Shown one piece after another: positions 31,436 through 40,699 of a DNA stretch of 64,000 nucleotides. Numbering within the stretch: the stretch's first letter is position 1; each line of letters begins with the position of its first letter. Position numbers and translations under genes: made by a program. The stretch comes from Nocardia carnea NBRC 14403 (GTDB lineage Bacteria; Actinomycetota; Actinomycetes; Mycobacteriales; Mycobacteriaceae): NCBI RefSeq assembly GCF_000308515.1, contig NZ_BAFV01000022.1, positions 225,668 to 289,667 of the forward strand. The letters run 5' to 3'. The notes under the pieces were generated by a model. It saw only the letters and a list, made by a program, of their open reading frames with translations, was not told where the DNA came from and ran no database searches.

Positions 31436-33765
31436 TGATCCGAAAACTGATCGATACGCCCCGGCGGGTGCTCGGTGTAGTGGTCCTGCTGATAGTGGCG
31501 GGAGTGGCCGTGCTCGCGGTCTGGGCGGAAGGAAACCGCCGGGAGCCGGTACCCGCCGCGGAAACCGGACAGTTCAGCGCCGAACGCGGACGCGCGCACC
31601 TGGAACGATTCGCGACCGAACCGCGGCCGCTGGGGAGCCGGGCAAGCGATCGGGCGCAGGATTACATCGCCGGGCAGATGCGTGCCGCCGGGTTCGACGT
31701 GGAGATCCAGCACGCGGTCGGGGCGAGTACGGCGCCGGGGCTGGCCGCCTTCGGCCGGGTCGACAATGTGATCGCGACCCTCCCGGGTCACAACTCGACC
31801 GGGACCGTGGTGGTCGCCGCCCATTTCGACTCCGCCGCCACCGGGCCCGGGGCATCCGACGACGGGGCCGCTGTCGCGGCGATGCTGGAGGTGGGGCGGC
31901 TGGTCGCAGCGCAGGGCGAGCCCCGGAACGACCTCGTACTGCTGTTCACCGACGGCGAGGAGGACGGGCTGCTGGGTGCGGAGGCGTTCGTCCGCGAGCA
32001 TCCGCTGGGTCGCGCGGGTGGGGTGGTGCTCAACTGGGAGGCCCGTGGGGTGAGCGGGCCTTCGCTGATGTTCGAGACCTCGCGGGGTAATGCGGAACTG
32101 TCGGCCCTGTTCGCCGAGACGGTGCCGGACCCGCGGGGCGATTCGTCGATGGTCGAGATCTACCGGAAGCTGCCGAACGACACAGATTTCACCGAGTTCC
32201 GGGAGGCGGGCTTCACCGGGTTGAATTTCGCCTATATCGAACAGCCTGCGTTCTATCACACGGCCGGTGATTCACTCGCCAACCTCGACCCGCGCAGTCT
32301 GCAACACCACGGCGAGAACATGCTGGCCATGACCCGGGCACTCGGCGCCGCCGACCTGCCGGACCTGCACACCGACCGGGACGCCACCTACTTCCGGATC
32401 GGCCCGCTCTCGATCCACTACCCGAACGCGCTGGTCTGGCCGCTGGCGGCGCTGGCCGCGGCCCTGGTGGTGGGGCTGGCCGTCGTGGCGCGGCGCCGCG
32501 AGCTGGCCAGTACACCGCGGATGATGCTGGCGGCGGTTTCGGTGGTGCTGCCCCTGGGGGTGGTGATCGGGCTGGGACAGGCGCTGTGGTGGCTGCTGGT
32601 GGCGCTGCGGCCCGGGTACCACATGATGAACGGACTGCTGTACCGGCCGGATTTCTATGAGGCCGCGCTGGCCGCGCTGGCCGGCACCGTGCTGCTCGTC
32701 TGGTATCTGCTGCTGCGGGTGCGGCTGGGTCCGGCCGCGCTGGCCATCGGGGCACTCGCCTGGCCGGCGGGGCTGGGGGTGGTGTGCGCGGCGGCGGCGC
32801 CGGGCGCAGCATTCTTGTTCACCCTGCCGGCCGGGTTCGCCGCGCTCGGCGCGCTGCTGGCGATGATGCCGGTGCGCTGGGCCGGTTGGCCCGCGGTGGC
32901 GCTGGTGGGCGGGCTTTCCCTGTCGGCTGTGTTCCTGCCGGTCGGCGCACGCGGCGTCTTCGATGCGGTCGGGATGGTTTATGCCGGAGCCGGCGCCGCC
33001 TGCCTGGCGCTGTTCGGTCTCATGCTGCTGCCCGCGGTCGAGCTGCTGCTGCCCGAACCCGAGGTGTTCACGGGGAAACCCTGGGCACTACCCCGGACCA
33101 AGGCCTGGGCGGTGCCCGCGACCGTGGCAGTATTCGGAATCGCCGCGGTGGGTGCGGGTCTCGTCGTCGATACCGCCGACCCGGCACATCCGCAGCGCAG
33201 TCATCTCGCCTACGTCCTCGACGCCGAAACTGGGCGGGCGCACTGGGTCAGCGCCGAACGGTATCCCACCGACTGGACCGGCCGGTACGTATCCGATCGC
33301 GATACTTCCGGTCTCCCGGCCGGATATGCGCACGAGCCGCTGTGGACCGGGCCGGCGGACCCGATCGATGCGCAAGCGCCGCGGGTACAACTGCGCCGCC
33401 GCGACGGCGATACCGTGACGATGCATGTGACGTCATCGCGCGCGGCGTCCTCGGTGATCCTGCGCTTCGATCGGCCGATCGATCTCGTCACCGCAACGGC
33501 TGCCGATACTGCACCGGTCACCGTTTCCGTCGCGGGGACGCGTCCGGACGATCTGCCGGGGGAGGTCCGCTTCCGCGACCTACCACCGGAGGGGGCCGAC
33601 TTCACGGTGCGGACCCCTGGCGCGGACCGGGTACGCGTCACGGCGCTCGACGAAAGTCACGGTCTTACCGAAGCACCCGGATTCCGGCCACGACCGGCGG
33701 ATACGATCGCCTCGATCCGGCCGGACGGCGACGTGATGGTAGTGGTGCGCTCCTACGAGCTGTGA
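31435..33765 (+). CDS. Membrane-bound M28 family peptidase
   Basis: 776 residues, GTG start. An N-terminal anchor (VLGVVVLLIVAGVAVLAVWA) is followed by the M28 zinc aminopeptidase domain (~55-310). Metal ligands and catalytic residues: HFDS, GASDDGAAVAAML (bridging Asp), FTDGEEDGLLGAEAF (catalytic Glu pair), and YHTAGDSLAN near residue 280. Then come about eight transmembrane segments (~330-560) and a C-terminal extracytoplasmic domain (~570-776). The organisation resembles the vacuolar/FXNA-type M28 peptidases, which cut peptides outside the membrane. Substrate unknown. Confidence 0.88.
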   Translation: MIRKLIDTPRRVLGVVVLLIVAGVAVLAVWAEGNRREPVPAAETGQFSAERGRAHLERFATEPRPLGSRASDRAQDYIAGQMRAAGFDVEIQHAVGASTAPGLAAFGRVDNVIATLPGHNSTGTVVVAAHFDSAATGPGASDDGAAVAAMLEVGRLVAAQGEPRNDLVLLFTDGEEDGLLGAEAFVREHPLGRAGGVVLNWEARGVSGPSLMFETSRGNAELSALFAETVPDPRGDSSMVEIYRKLPNDTDFTEFREAGFTGLNFAYIEQPAFYHTAGDSLANLDPRSLQHHGENMLAMTRALGAADLPDLHTDRDATYFRIGPLSIHYPNALVWPLAALAAALVVGLAVVARRRELASTPRMMLAAVSVVLPLGVVIGLGQALWWLLVALRPGYHMMNGLLYRPDFYEAALAALAGTVLLVWYLLLRVRLGPAALAIGALAWPAGLGVVCAAAAPGAAFLFTLPAGFAALGALLAMMPVRWAGWPAVALVGGLSLSAVFLPVGARGVFDAVGMVYAGAGAACLALFGLMLLPAVELLLPEPEVFTGKPWALPRTKAWAVPATVAVFGIAAVGAGLVVDTADPAHPQRSHLAYVLDAETGRAHWVSAERYPTDWTGRYVSDRDTSGLPAGYAHEPLWTGPADPIDAQAPRVQLRRRDGDTVTMHVTSSRAASSVILRFDRPIDLVTATAADTAPVTVSVAGTRPDDLPGEVRFRDLPPEGADFTVRTPGADRVRVTALDESHGLTEAPGFRPRPADTIASIRPDGDVMVVVRSYEL

Positions 33766-33907
33766 GTCGCCTACGACGGCCCGCGTAGCCGGGCCACCGT
33801 CCTCCTACGATTGCTTTCGTACTCGGAGAAGCCTCTCGGCAGACGCGCCGACCCCTCGGCCGGCGCGAAGGTTGTTGCGTTCGAGCTGAATCGAGAGGAC
33901 GAACGAC

Positions 33908-35113
33908 GTGAAGTTCCGACACATAGCCATCGTGCTCACCGCCGCGCTGAGTATCAGCGCCTGCACCATGGCGTCCTCGACCACCTCCGAGCCCGTGGAC
34001 GCGTTGGACACCGAGCGCTTGCGCGCCGCGCTGGTCGCGATCGAGCGTGCGGGGATGCCGGGAGTTTTCGCGGAGGTGGCGGCCGGCGATCAGGTGTGGA
34101 GTGAAGCCGCCGGGGTCGCCGACCTGGCCACCGGTAGCCCCGTCACCCCGGATATGCGGCATCGCATCGGCAGCGTCACCAAGACCTTCACTGCGGTCGC
34201 GGTCATGCAGCAGGTCGAGGCAGGCCGTATCGACCTCGACGCGCCGATCGGCGACTATCTGCCGGATGTGGTGCCGGGGGAGCGCGGCCGGCAGATCACG
34301 GTGCGGATGCTGCTCAACCACACCAGCGGGCTGCCCGATTATCTGCCGTACGCGTTCCCGTCGGTCGCAGGATTGTTCACCGGCGGTGAGATTTCGGCGC
34401 AAAGCCTGGACGACAACCGGTTCCGGAAGTGGGATACGGCGGAGTTGATCGCCTTGGGCGTGAACGCGCCCGCCGGTGAGCCGGGCGCGCTACCGGGCGT
34501 GTACTCCAACACCGGCTACCGCATCCTGGGCGAATTGGTACGGCACACGACCGGTACGCCGTTCGAGCGGTACGTCACCGAACAGGTGATCGCGCGGGCA
34601 GGGCTCGAGCACACGTACTTCCCGGACCGGCCCGAACTCGAGGCGCCGCACTCGCGGATGTACGAGGCGCTGTACGGCATCATCGACCCCCCGCGGGACT
34701 ACAGCACCTACGACAACTCCTGGCTCGGCCCGGGCGCCGGTCTGGTCTCGACCATGGCCGATGTGAACACCTTCTACCGCACGCTGTTCGGCGGTGCGAT
34801 CGTCGGCCCGGAGGCGCTGGAGCAGATGCGGCAAACGGTTCCGGTGATCGCGCTGGACGGGCAGCAGATCGAGTACGGGCTCGGCTTGCACAAGGTGAAA
34901 TTACCGGGCTGCGAGACGCTCTGGGGCCACGACGGTTCGGTTTTCGGGGCCTCGACGATGTCGCTGCACTCGGCCGACGGGCAGCGCCAGATGTCGGTCG
35001 CGGTGAACCTGGTGCGCGCGAACCGGCCCGACGCCACCGGGCAACCGCAGCCGCACCCGGCCGACGACGCGCTCGCAGCCTTCTGGCGGGCCGCGATGTG
35101 CCCGGCGACGTAG
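33908..35113 (+). CDS. Serine hydrolase lipoprotein (beta-lactamase/DD-peptidase fold)
   Basis: 401 residues, GTG start. Lipobox LSISAC (Cys19) after a short signal peptide predicts a lipoprotein. Class C beta-lactamase-related motifs: SVTK (SxxK nucleophile, near residue 93), YSN (YxN, near 200) and HDGS (KTG-equivalent) near 338. TSGLPDY is also typical. Family members are D-aminopeptidases, esterases or carboxypeptidases; substrate cannot be told. Stands alone between the M28 peptidase and a convergent TetR gene. Confidence 0.88.
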   Translation: MKFRHIAIVLTAALSISACTMASSTTSEPVDALDTERLRAALVAIERAGMPGVFAEVAAGDQVWSEAAGVADLATGSPVTPDMRHRIGSVTKTFTAVAVMQQVEAGRIDLDAPIGDYLPDVVPGERGRQITVRMLLNHTSGLPDYLPYAFPSVAGLFTGGEISAQSLDDNRFRKWDTAELIALGVNAPAGEPGALPGVYSNTGYRILGELVRHTTGTPFERYVTEQVIARAGLEHTYFPDRPELEAPHSRMYEALYGIIDPPRDYSTYDNSWLGPGAGLVSTMADVNTFYRTLFGGAIVGPEALEQMRQTVPVIALDGQQIEYGLGLHKVKLPGCETLWGHDGSVFGASTMSLHSADGQRQMSVAVNLVRANRPDATGQPQPHPADDALAAFWRAAMCPAT

Positions 35114-35180
35114 CTCGCGCCGACCGTGCCGCCGTGTCCCCGGACCGGGGGACGACGCGGGTCACCAGGGCAAGGGCGCT

Positions 35181-35783
35181 TTATTGTCCGCCGGAGCGCC
35201 CCTGGATTCCGTCCAGGAGGTACCGAGTGCGGCGGTCGTAGTCGTCTCGGGGAGGCCGCGTGCCGTGCTTGAGGGCGAGGGCGGTGTCTACGACGAGTGC
35301 GTGGAGGTCGCCGGCCGTGAACTCCGGCCGCAACGCACCGGAGGTCCGCGCCGCGGCGATGAGCTCTTCGTTGGCCTCGCTTCCGGCCCGGCAGATCTCC
35401 ATGAGCTGCTGCGAGTGCGGATATGTCTGCAACAGAACGTCGTTGAAGGCGGGCTGACGGTACTGGAGGTCGCGGATCGCAGTGAGGTAGTACGTGATCC
35501 GTTCACCGACGTCGTCGAGGGTCCGGGTGCGGTCGATAACATCGAACAGCTCACGTGCCACGACTTCTTCGATGACGGCGTCGATGAGGCCGATCCGTCC
35601 GCCGAACCGGTTGAAGATCGTCGCCTTGCTCACCCCGGCTGCCCTGGCGACCTCCTCGAGCGGCACCGCCAGGCCCTGCCCCTGGAAGGCGCCGATCGCG
35701 GCAGCGCGGATCTGTTCGGAATTGCGCCGGGCGTCGGCGCGCAGCCGGGACTCCGAAGGCACCGCACCGGGCATGGCACTCAC
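35181..35783 (-). CDS. TetR/AcrR family regulator
   Basis: 200 residues. HTH: VPLEEVARAAGVSKATIFNR followed by FGGRIGLIDAVIEEV. Helical C-terminal domain with TYYLTAIRDLQYRQPAFNDV. Divergent from the NmrA-like gene; the intergenic DNA carries two related TGACTC...GAGTCA dyads, the likely operators. Probably represses itself and the neighbouring oxidoreductase gene. Confidence 0.88.
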   Translation of the reverse strand: MSAMPGAVPSESRLRADARRNSEQIRAAAIGAFQGQGLAVPLEEVARAAGVSKATIFNRFGGRIGLIDAVIEEVVARELFDVIDRTRTLDDVGERITYYLTAIRDLQYRQPAFNDVLLQTYPHSQQLMEICRAGSEANEELIAAARTSGALRPEFTAGDLHALVVDTALALKHGTRPPRDDYDRRTRYLLDGIQGRSGGQ

Positions 35784-35813
35784 CGTCTCTTTCTGTCGCT
35801 CACCGACGGAACT

Positions 35814-35873
35814 TGACTCATCGAGTCAGCTTACCTACCGTCGCAGGCAGAGAGAACCTGACTCGGTTGGTCA
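35814..35873. promoter_or_regulatory. Pair of TGACTC dyads (TetR operators)
   Basis: TGACTCATCGAGTCA at 35814-35828 is a perfect 6-3-6 palindrome. TGACTCGGTTGGTCA at 35859-35873 is a degenerate second copy, 45 bp away. Both lie in the divergent promoter region. Confidence 0.65.
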
Positions 35874-35932
35874 ATTTATAATTGCGCTCACCGTCGAGAC
35901 GGACGCTGCGGGCGCTCAGGAAGGTCGAGAAC

Positions 35933-36787
35933 ATGATCGTTGTCACCGGCGCTACCGGTGGGCTGGGCGGAGCCACCGTCGAGCACCTCCTCGAGCGCAT
36001 ACCCGCCGACCGGATCGGTATCAGTGTCCGCGACGCCGCCCGGGCGCAGCATTTCGCCGACCGCGGCGTGCGCGTGCGGCAGGGCTCCTACGAGGCCCCG
36101 GCCGCGCTGCGTGACTCGTTCGCCGGTGCCGAGCAGGTCCTGCTGGTGTCCGGTAACGACCCGGCCGCCGATATGGTCGGCCTCCACCGCGGTGCCATCG
36201 AAGCCGCGGTCGCGGCCGGTGCCCGGCGGATCGTCTACACGAGCCAGCACGGCGCTGTCCCAGGCAACCCGTACCGGCCGTCGGATACGCACATCGCCAC
36301 CGAGGCGATCCTCGGCGACTCCGGAGTCGACTGGACCGCACTGCGCAACGCCGCCTACGGTCCGCTCGATCAGGTTCTCGGCCCGTGGCAGCGGACCGGA
36401 GTGATCGCTCAGCCCGAAGACGGCCCCGTCCCGTATACCGATCGTGACGATATAGCCGAGGCCACTGCCGTCATCCTCGCCGGCGACCGCGCCTTCGACG
36501 GTCCTGTCACCCTCACTGCGCCAACCGCCGTCACCTTCGACGATCTCGCAGCAATTGCCTCCGATCTCACCGGTCGCACCATCGAGCGCATACTGCTGGA
36601 CGACGAACAGTGGATCGCCGAGCAGAACACGATCGGTATACCGGAGCAGCCGGCCCGGCTCATGCTCACCTGGTATCAAGCAGTCCGCGCGGGCTTCTTC
36701 GCCGAAACCGGCCCTCTGCTGGCCGAACTCCTCGGGCGCGAGCCTCGCACCGCCGCTGACCGGCTCGCAGCACACATTGCTGCCTGA
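35933..36787 (+). CDS. NmrA-like NAD(P)-binding oxidoreductase
   Basis: 284 residues from ATG 35933. Rossmann motif VVTGATGGLGGATVEHLLER, then ISVRDAARAQHFADRGVRVR and VYTSQHGAVPGNPY. It resembles NAD(P)H:quinone reductases of the QorB type, with no Ser-Tyr-Lys triad as in classical SDRs. Cofactor likely NADPH. Divergently transcribed from a TetR; this pairing often serves quinone or electrophile detoxification. That role is inference. Confidence 0.82.
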   Translation: MIVVTGATGGLGGATVEHLLERIPADRIGISVRDAARAQHFADRGVRVRQGSYEAPAALRDSFAGAEQVLLVSGNDPAADMVGLHRGAIEAAVAAGARRIVYTSQHGAVPGNPYRPSDTHIATEAILGDSGVDWTALRNAAYGPLDQVLGPWQRTGVIAQPEDGPVPYTDRDDIAEATAVILAGDRAFDGPVTLTAPTAVTFDDLAAIASDLTGRTIERILLDDEQWIAEQNTIGIPEQPARLMLTWYQAVRAGFFAETGPLLAELLGREPRTAADRLAAHIAA

Positions 36788-36939
36788 AGCCGAGAGTGCC
36801 CGAGTAGGGCGATTGGAAGGCGCCCACAATCGACTTCGACTGTGGACGGTCTTCGGTACCTGGCGATGGGTGTTCACCGCGCTGACGATGCAGTCCGATA
36901 TGTCCTGCGCTGGCCCCTGGACGATGCGAACGAAGCGGC

Positions 36940-38142
36940 TCAGTTGTTCGCGCGCCGGATCGAACGCTGGACCACGCCGCGGATACCCGGTAGCCCGATC
37001 GCGCGCAGCATGAGCTCACTGGCCCAGACCTGGCCGCGGGTCGACGGCGCGAATCTGCTGATTCCTTTGCGCGCCAACGCTTGCCGTTTGCCGACTTCCG
37101 GTCGCAGCGATGCCTCCCAGGCGGCGAGGGCGCCGGGGATATCCGCGCTGTGCTCGCTCAGGGCCGCGCCGAGGCGGTCGGCGCCGTCGAGGGCCAGGGC
37201 CGCGCCGTAGCCGGCGAAGACGGTGACGCACCAGGCGGCGTCGCCCAGCAGGACGATGCGGCGGTCGCTCCAGCGTTCCATGACCACTTGGCCGACGGAA
37301 TCGAAATAGGCACGCTCCGGGGCGGTTTCGAGCTGCTGCAGTGCCTCGGTGACCCCGCCGCCGAGATCTCCGAACGACCGGGTGAGTGCGGTCGCGGGAC
37401 CCTGTGTGAGTTCGGCTCGGGTATCGGTGCAGCGGTAGGCGAAGAACGTCGAAGAACGCTGGGGGCCGAGGTTCATCACCGCGGCCGTGCGACCGGGGCC
37501 GATGAACGTGGTTCCGGCGCCTTCCGGTACGCGCTCGGGGACCGTCTCGAGCGGGAATGCGCCCACCATATGGCCCAGGTCCACCAGGTATTCGGCTTCG
37601 GGACCGAAGACCAGTTCACGGATCCGGGAGTGCACGCCGTCGGCGCCGATGAGCAGATCGGCGCGGATATGGCTGCCATCGCCGAGAGTGGCGTCGACCT
37701 CGTCCGCGTTCTGGGTCACCGCGTGCACGGTGGTGCCGAACCGGATATCGGCGTGTTCGGCTACCGCGTCGTACAGCGCCGATTCCAGGTCGCCCCGGAA
37801 AATACCGAGTGTTCGGGCGCCGACGGCGGCCTCGGCGACCGCGGACGGTAGTCGGAACTTCTCGCGCCCGTCGGCGTGGACCATGATCGAGGTGAAGAAG
37901 CCGATATCGTGCGGCGCCAGGGCCGGTACCAGCCCGAGCCGTTCGGCCGCGTCGTATCCGGGGCCGTGCAGGTTCACCAGGTAACCGCTGCTGCGCCGGG
38001 CCGGTGCGCGTTCGACCACTGTGACCGCCCAGCCCTGCCGGTGCAGCCGTAAGGCGGCGGCGAGTCCGGCGATACCGGCGCCCACTATGAGCACCCGATT
38101 TTTATCGGTATTCGCCGAATCCGGCGTTTCCATGGTTGCCAT
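36940..38142 (-). CDS. FAD-dependent monooxygenase
   Basis: 400 residues from ATG 38142. Group A flavoprotein hydroxylase motifs: VLIVGAGIAGLAAALRL (GxGxxG), LLIGADGVHSRIRELVF (DG motif, ~160), and IVLLGDAAWCVTVFAGYGAA (GD motif, ~285). The pattern fits the PHBH/TetX fold, which hydroxylates aromatic or tetracyclic compounds with NAD(P)H and oxygen. The upstream region contains two tandem operator-like dyads and a 20-bp inverted repeat; the regulator is not next to it. Confidence 0.87.
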   Translation of the reverse strand: MATMETPDSANTDKNRVLIVGAGIAGLAAALRLHRQGWAVTVVERAPARRSSGYLVNLHGPGYDAAERLGLVPALAPHDIGFFTSIMVHADGREKFRLPSAVAEAAVGARTLGIFRGDLESALYDAVAEHADIRFGTTVHAVTQNADEVDATLGDGSHIRADLLIGADGVHSRIRELVFGPEAEYLVDLGHMVGAFPLETVPERVPEGAGTTFIGPGRTAAVMNLGPQRSSTFFAYRCTDTRAELTQGPATALTRSFGDLGGGVTEALQQLETAPERAYFDSVGQVVMERWSDRRIVLLGDAAWCVTVFAGYGAALALDGADRLGAALSEHSADIPGALAAWEASLRPEVGKRQALARKGISRFAPSTRGQVWASELMLRAIGLPGIRGVVQRSIRRANN

Positions 38143-38190
38143 TACCACTCCCGTGTCGGTTCGTCGCCGGTGTGAAGCACGCCCGGCTAA

Positions 38191-38250
38191 CGTCAACCGT
38201 AGGTTGACGAGCCGTGATCGTCAACGCGGAGTTGACGATCACGGCTCGTC
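38191..38250. promoter_or_regulatory. Tandem GTCAAC/GTTGAC dyads with a 20-bp inverted repeat
   Basis: CGTCAACCgtaGGTTGACG (38191-38209) is perfectly symmetric. 28 bp further a second dyad, GTCAACgcggaGTTGAC, is the core of an inverted repeat whose arms (38206-38225 and 38231-38250) pair perfectly over 20 bp with a 5-nt loop. Located 49-108 bp upstream of the FAD monooxygenase. Likely operators for a dimeric repressor; it could also form a hairpin in RNA. Confidence 0.6.
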
Positions 38251-38283
38251 CCTGGAAGCAGGTTGTGGGTCCTTGGAAACAGG

Positions 38284-38315
38284 CTGTGGGGCCGCCGAAT
38301 CCGGCGGCCCCACAG
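38284..38315 (-). terminator. Terminator hairpin after ahpD
   Basis: CTGTGGGGCCGCCG-aatc-CGGCGGCCCCACAG: 14-bp perfect arms, starting 35 bp beyond the ahpD stop. No U-tract follows, which is usual in this GC-rich group. Confidence 0.6.
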
Positions 38316-38349
38316 GGCTGGTGAACGAAATCGCCGCGGGGGCGGCAGA

Positions 38350-38889
38350 TCAGACGGCGGCGCCGGCCAGCACCTCGTTGGTCTGCACGGCCTGGCCGAC
38401 ACCGGCCACGATGGCCGCCGCGCGCAGGGCCTCGAAGATCACCTCGCGCGAGACACCGGCCTCGCGCAGGGTGTGCTCGTGGGCCTCCAGGCAGTGCTGG
38501 CAACCGTTCATCGAGGACACCGCGAACGACCAGAGCTCGAAATCGGCCTTGTCCACGCCCGGCGTGCCGATGATCTGCATCCGCAGACCGGCCCGCAGAT
38601 CGTCGTACTTACCGTCGAGGAAGGCCTTGCCCCGGTAGAACACATTGTTCATACCCATGATCGAGGCGGCGCCCAGGGCGGCGTTGTAGGCCTCCGCGGA
38701 CAGGGTGTCGGCCGCTTCCTCCGCGATCTCGCGCAGCGTGGTGGCCGAACGGGTGGCCGCCGCGGTGGCCAGCAGGGTGCCCCACAGCTGCTGCTCGTTG
38801 AGCACGGTGGTCCGTGCCAGCGAAGACAGGTTGAGCTTCAGATCCTTGGCGTACTCGGGAAGCGAGTTCTTCAGATTGTCGACGCTCAC
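38350..38889 (-). CDS. ahpD: Alkylhydroperoxidase AhpD
   Basis: 179 residues from GTG 38889 (GAGG about 8 nt upstream). The catalytic CxxC is in [16 protein letters not shown] (around residue 130), with the His of the proton-relay six residues on. [16 protein letters not shown] is the typical N-terminus. AhpD is a thiol-dependent peroxidase and adaptor that hands electrons from the dihydrolipoyl system to AhpC in mycobacteria. It follows ahpC by 16 bp in one operon; a 14-bp stem terminator follows. Confidence 0.95.
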   Translation of the reverse strand: MSVDNLKNSLPEYAKDLKLNLSSLARTTVLNEQQLWGTLLATAAATRSATTLREIAEEAADTLSAEAYNAALGAASIMGMNNVFYRGKAFLDGKYDDLRAGLRMQIIGTPGVDKADFELWSFAVSSMNGCQHCLEAHEHTLREAGVSREVIFEALRAAAIVAGVGQAVQTNEVLAGAAV

Positions 38890-38905
38890 TGTGTTACCTC
38901 GTCTC

Positions 38906-39493
38906 TCAGACGCTCGCCGACAGCAGTTCGCCGGCGTCGATGGTGGGATCGCCCTTCTTCCAGTTGCAGGCGCACAGTTCGTCGGACTGCAGTGCATCCA
39001 GCACCCGCAGCACCTCGTCGACATTGCGGCCCACGGAACCGGCGGTCACCGACACGAACTGGATCTCGTTGTTCGGGTCGATGATGAAGGTGGCGCGGTC
39101 GGCCACACCGTCGGCGTTGAGAACGCCGGTCGCGGCGGCGAGTTCACGCTTGAGGTCCGACAGCATCGGGAACGGGAGGGTCTTCAGATCCTCGTGCTGG
39201 GCCCGCCACTGGAAGTGCACGAACTCGTTGTCCACCGAGGCGCCGAGCACCTGGGCGTCGCGATCGGCGAACTCGTCGTTCAGTTTGCCGAAGGCGGCGA
39301 TCTCGGTGGGGCAGACGAAGGTGAAATCCTTCGGCCAGAAGAAGACGATCCGCCACTTGCCGGCATAGTCGGCGCTGGTGACCCGGGTGAAATAGTCGTC
39401 GGGCTGCTGCGCGTTGACCTTCGACAGGTCACCGCCGATCACCGCGGTGAGGTCGTAGGCGGGGAACTGGTCGCCGATGGTCAACAGGGGCAT
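38906..39493 (-). CDS. ahpC: Alkyl hydroperoxide reductase AhpC
   Basis: 195 residues. 2-Cys peroxiredoxin: peroxidatic Cys in [12 protein letters not shown] (about residue 61), and resolving cysteines in [12 protein letters not shown] near 174-176, the mycobacterial-type C-terminal pair. It reduces organic peroxides and peroxynitrite in the cytosol, with electrons from AhpD. Divergent from oxyR, with a TGATAGG direct repeat in between, so it is likely OxyR-regulated. Confidence 0.95.
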   Translation of the reverse strand: MPLLTIGDQFPAYDLTAVIGGDLSKVNAQQPDDYFTRVTSADYAGKWRIVFFWPKDFTFVCPTEIAAFGKLNDEFADRDAQVLGASVDNEFVHFQWRAQHEDLKTLPFPMLSDLKRELAAATGVLNADGVADRATFIIDPNNEIQFVSVTAGSVGRNVDEVLRVLDALQSDELCACNWKKGDPTIDAGELLSASV

Positions 39494-39590
39494 GGTCGAA
39501 CTCCTTGTCGTATCGAGTGGCCGGGCGGATCTCGCCGGCGGGGTGAGCGTTCTGTGTCGATCTTGCCAATGAACTCGCAAAAGGCAAAAG

Positions 39591-39615
39591 TGATAGGTCG
39601 CACTACACTGATAGG
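39591..39615. promoter_or_regulatory. OxyR-type site between ahpC and oxyR
   Basis: TGATAGG is repeated at 39591-39597 and 39609-39615, 18 bp apart, in an AT-richer intergenic patch directly before oxyR. Position fits OxyR autoregulation and ahpC control. Site assignment is inferred. Confidence 0.45.
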
Positions 39616-39616
39616 C

Positions 39617-40525
39617 ATGTCCGATCAGTCTTATCAGCCAACCCTCTCGCAGCTGCGTGCCTTCGTCGCCGTGGCCGAACACCGCCATTTCGGTGCGGCC
39701 GCCACGAGCCTCGATGTGAGCCAACCCACGCTCTCGCAGGCCCTGGCCGCGCTGGAAAACGGTCTCGGACTGCAGCTGATCGAACGCAGCACCCGGCGGG
39801 TCCTGGTCACCGAAGCCGGTCGGCGACTGCTACCGCAGGCAATCGCCACACTGGACGCGGCCGACCGATTCCTGTCCGCCGCGAACGGCGATACGCTCGG
39901 TGGCGTCCTGCGGATGGGCATCATTCCGACGGTCGCACCGTATCTGCTGCCCGCATTACTGCCGACTCTGCGCCGCCGGCTGCCCGCACTGACACCACGG
40001 ATCGTCGAGGACAGAACGGCCCGCCTCCTCGACGAGTTGCGCGCCGGCAGCCTGGACGTCGCGGTGCTCGCTCTCCCCGCCGATGTCCCCGGTGTAGTGG
40101 AGATACCGCTGTACACGGAGGACTTCGTCGTGGTGGTGCCGGCGGGGCACGAGCTGGCGGGTCGCACCGATCTCGCCCCGGCAGCGCTGGACACGCTGCC
40201 GATCCTGCTCCTCGACGAGGGCCACTGCCTGCGCGCTCAGACCCTGGAATTGTGCCGTTCCGCGGAGATCCGTCCGGGCGCGGCGGGGGATACCCGGGCG
40301 GCATCACTGTCGACGGTGGTGCAATGCGTGGCGGGCGGGCTCGGGGTGACCCTGATCCCGGAGATGGCGGTGGCGGCCGAAACCGGCCGCGGTGCCCTGG
40401 AAATCGTGCGGTTCGCCGCGCCCGCCCCCGGCCGCACTCTGGGCTTGGTGTACCGCGCGTCCACCGCCCGTGCCGACGATTACGCCTATCTCGCCGAGAT
40501 CATCCGCACCCAGCGGCCGGCCTGA
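39617..40525 (+). CDS. oxyR: LysR-type peroxide sensor OxyR
   Basis: 302 residues from ATG 39617. [23 protein letters not shown], then [20 protein letters not shown]. The effector domain contains [14 protein letters not shown], the two redox cysteines nine residues apart as in OxyR. Peroxide would form a disulfide and switch on ahpCD. In M. tuberculosis this gene is a pseudogene; here it is intact. A strong hairpin terminator follows at 40627. Confidence 0.93.
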   Translation: MSDQSYQPTLSQLRAFVAVAEHRHFGAAATSLDVSQPTLSQALAALENGLGLQLIERSTRRVLVTEAGRRLLPQAIATLDAADRFLSAANGDTLGGVLRMGIIPTVAPYLLPALLPTLRRRLPALTPRIVEDRTARLLDELRAGSLDVAVLALPADVPGVVEIPLYTEDFVVVVPAGHELAGRTDLAPAALDTLPILLLDEGHCLRAQTLELCRSAEIRPGAAGDTRAASLSTVVQCVAGGLGVTLIPEMAVAAETGRGALEIVRFAAPAPGRTLGLVYRASTARADDYAYLAEIIRTQRPA

Positions 40526-40626
40526 GAAACCGGCGTGCATGATGCTCGACCGGAATATTCGCCGGATTCGGCAGCACGGCCGTGGTGTCGGTGCCCGGAG
40601 GGCTGCGGGACCGGCCGGGTGAACGT

Positions 40627-40661
40627 CCCTGCCCGCAACCCGGATCGGGTTGCGGGCAGGG
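40627..40661. terminator. Bidirectional terminator between oxyR and the DHA2 exporter
   Basis: Arms CCCTGCCCGCAACCCG and CGGGTTGCGGGCAGGG pair over 16 bp with a 3-nt loop. Convergent genes flank it on both sides. Confidence 0.7.
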
Positions 40662-40699
40662 GTGATCCGGAGCGGCGGACGGATCACGGTGGCAAGTAC

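Noticed and set aside
40627..40661. Inverted repeat as a possible insertion-sequence end
   Set aside because: It lies between convergent gene ends, has a short loop and no partner copy or transposase nearby; a terminator explains it.
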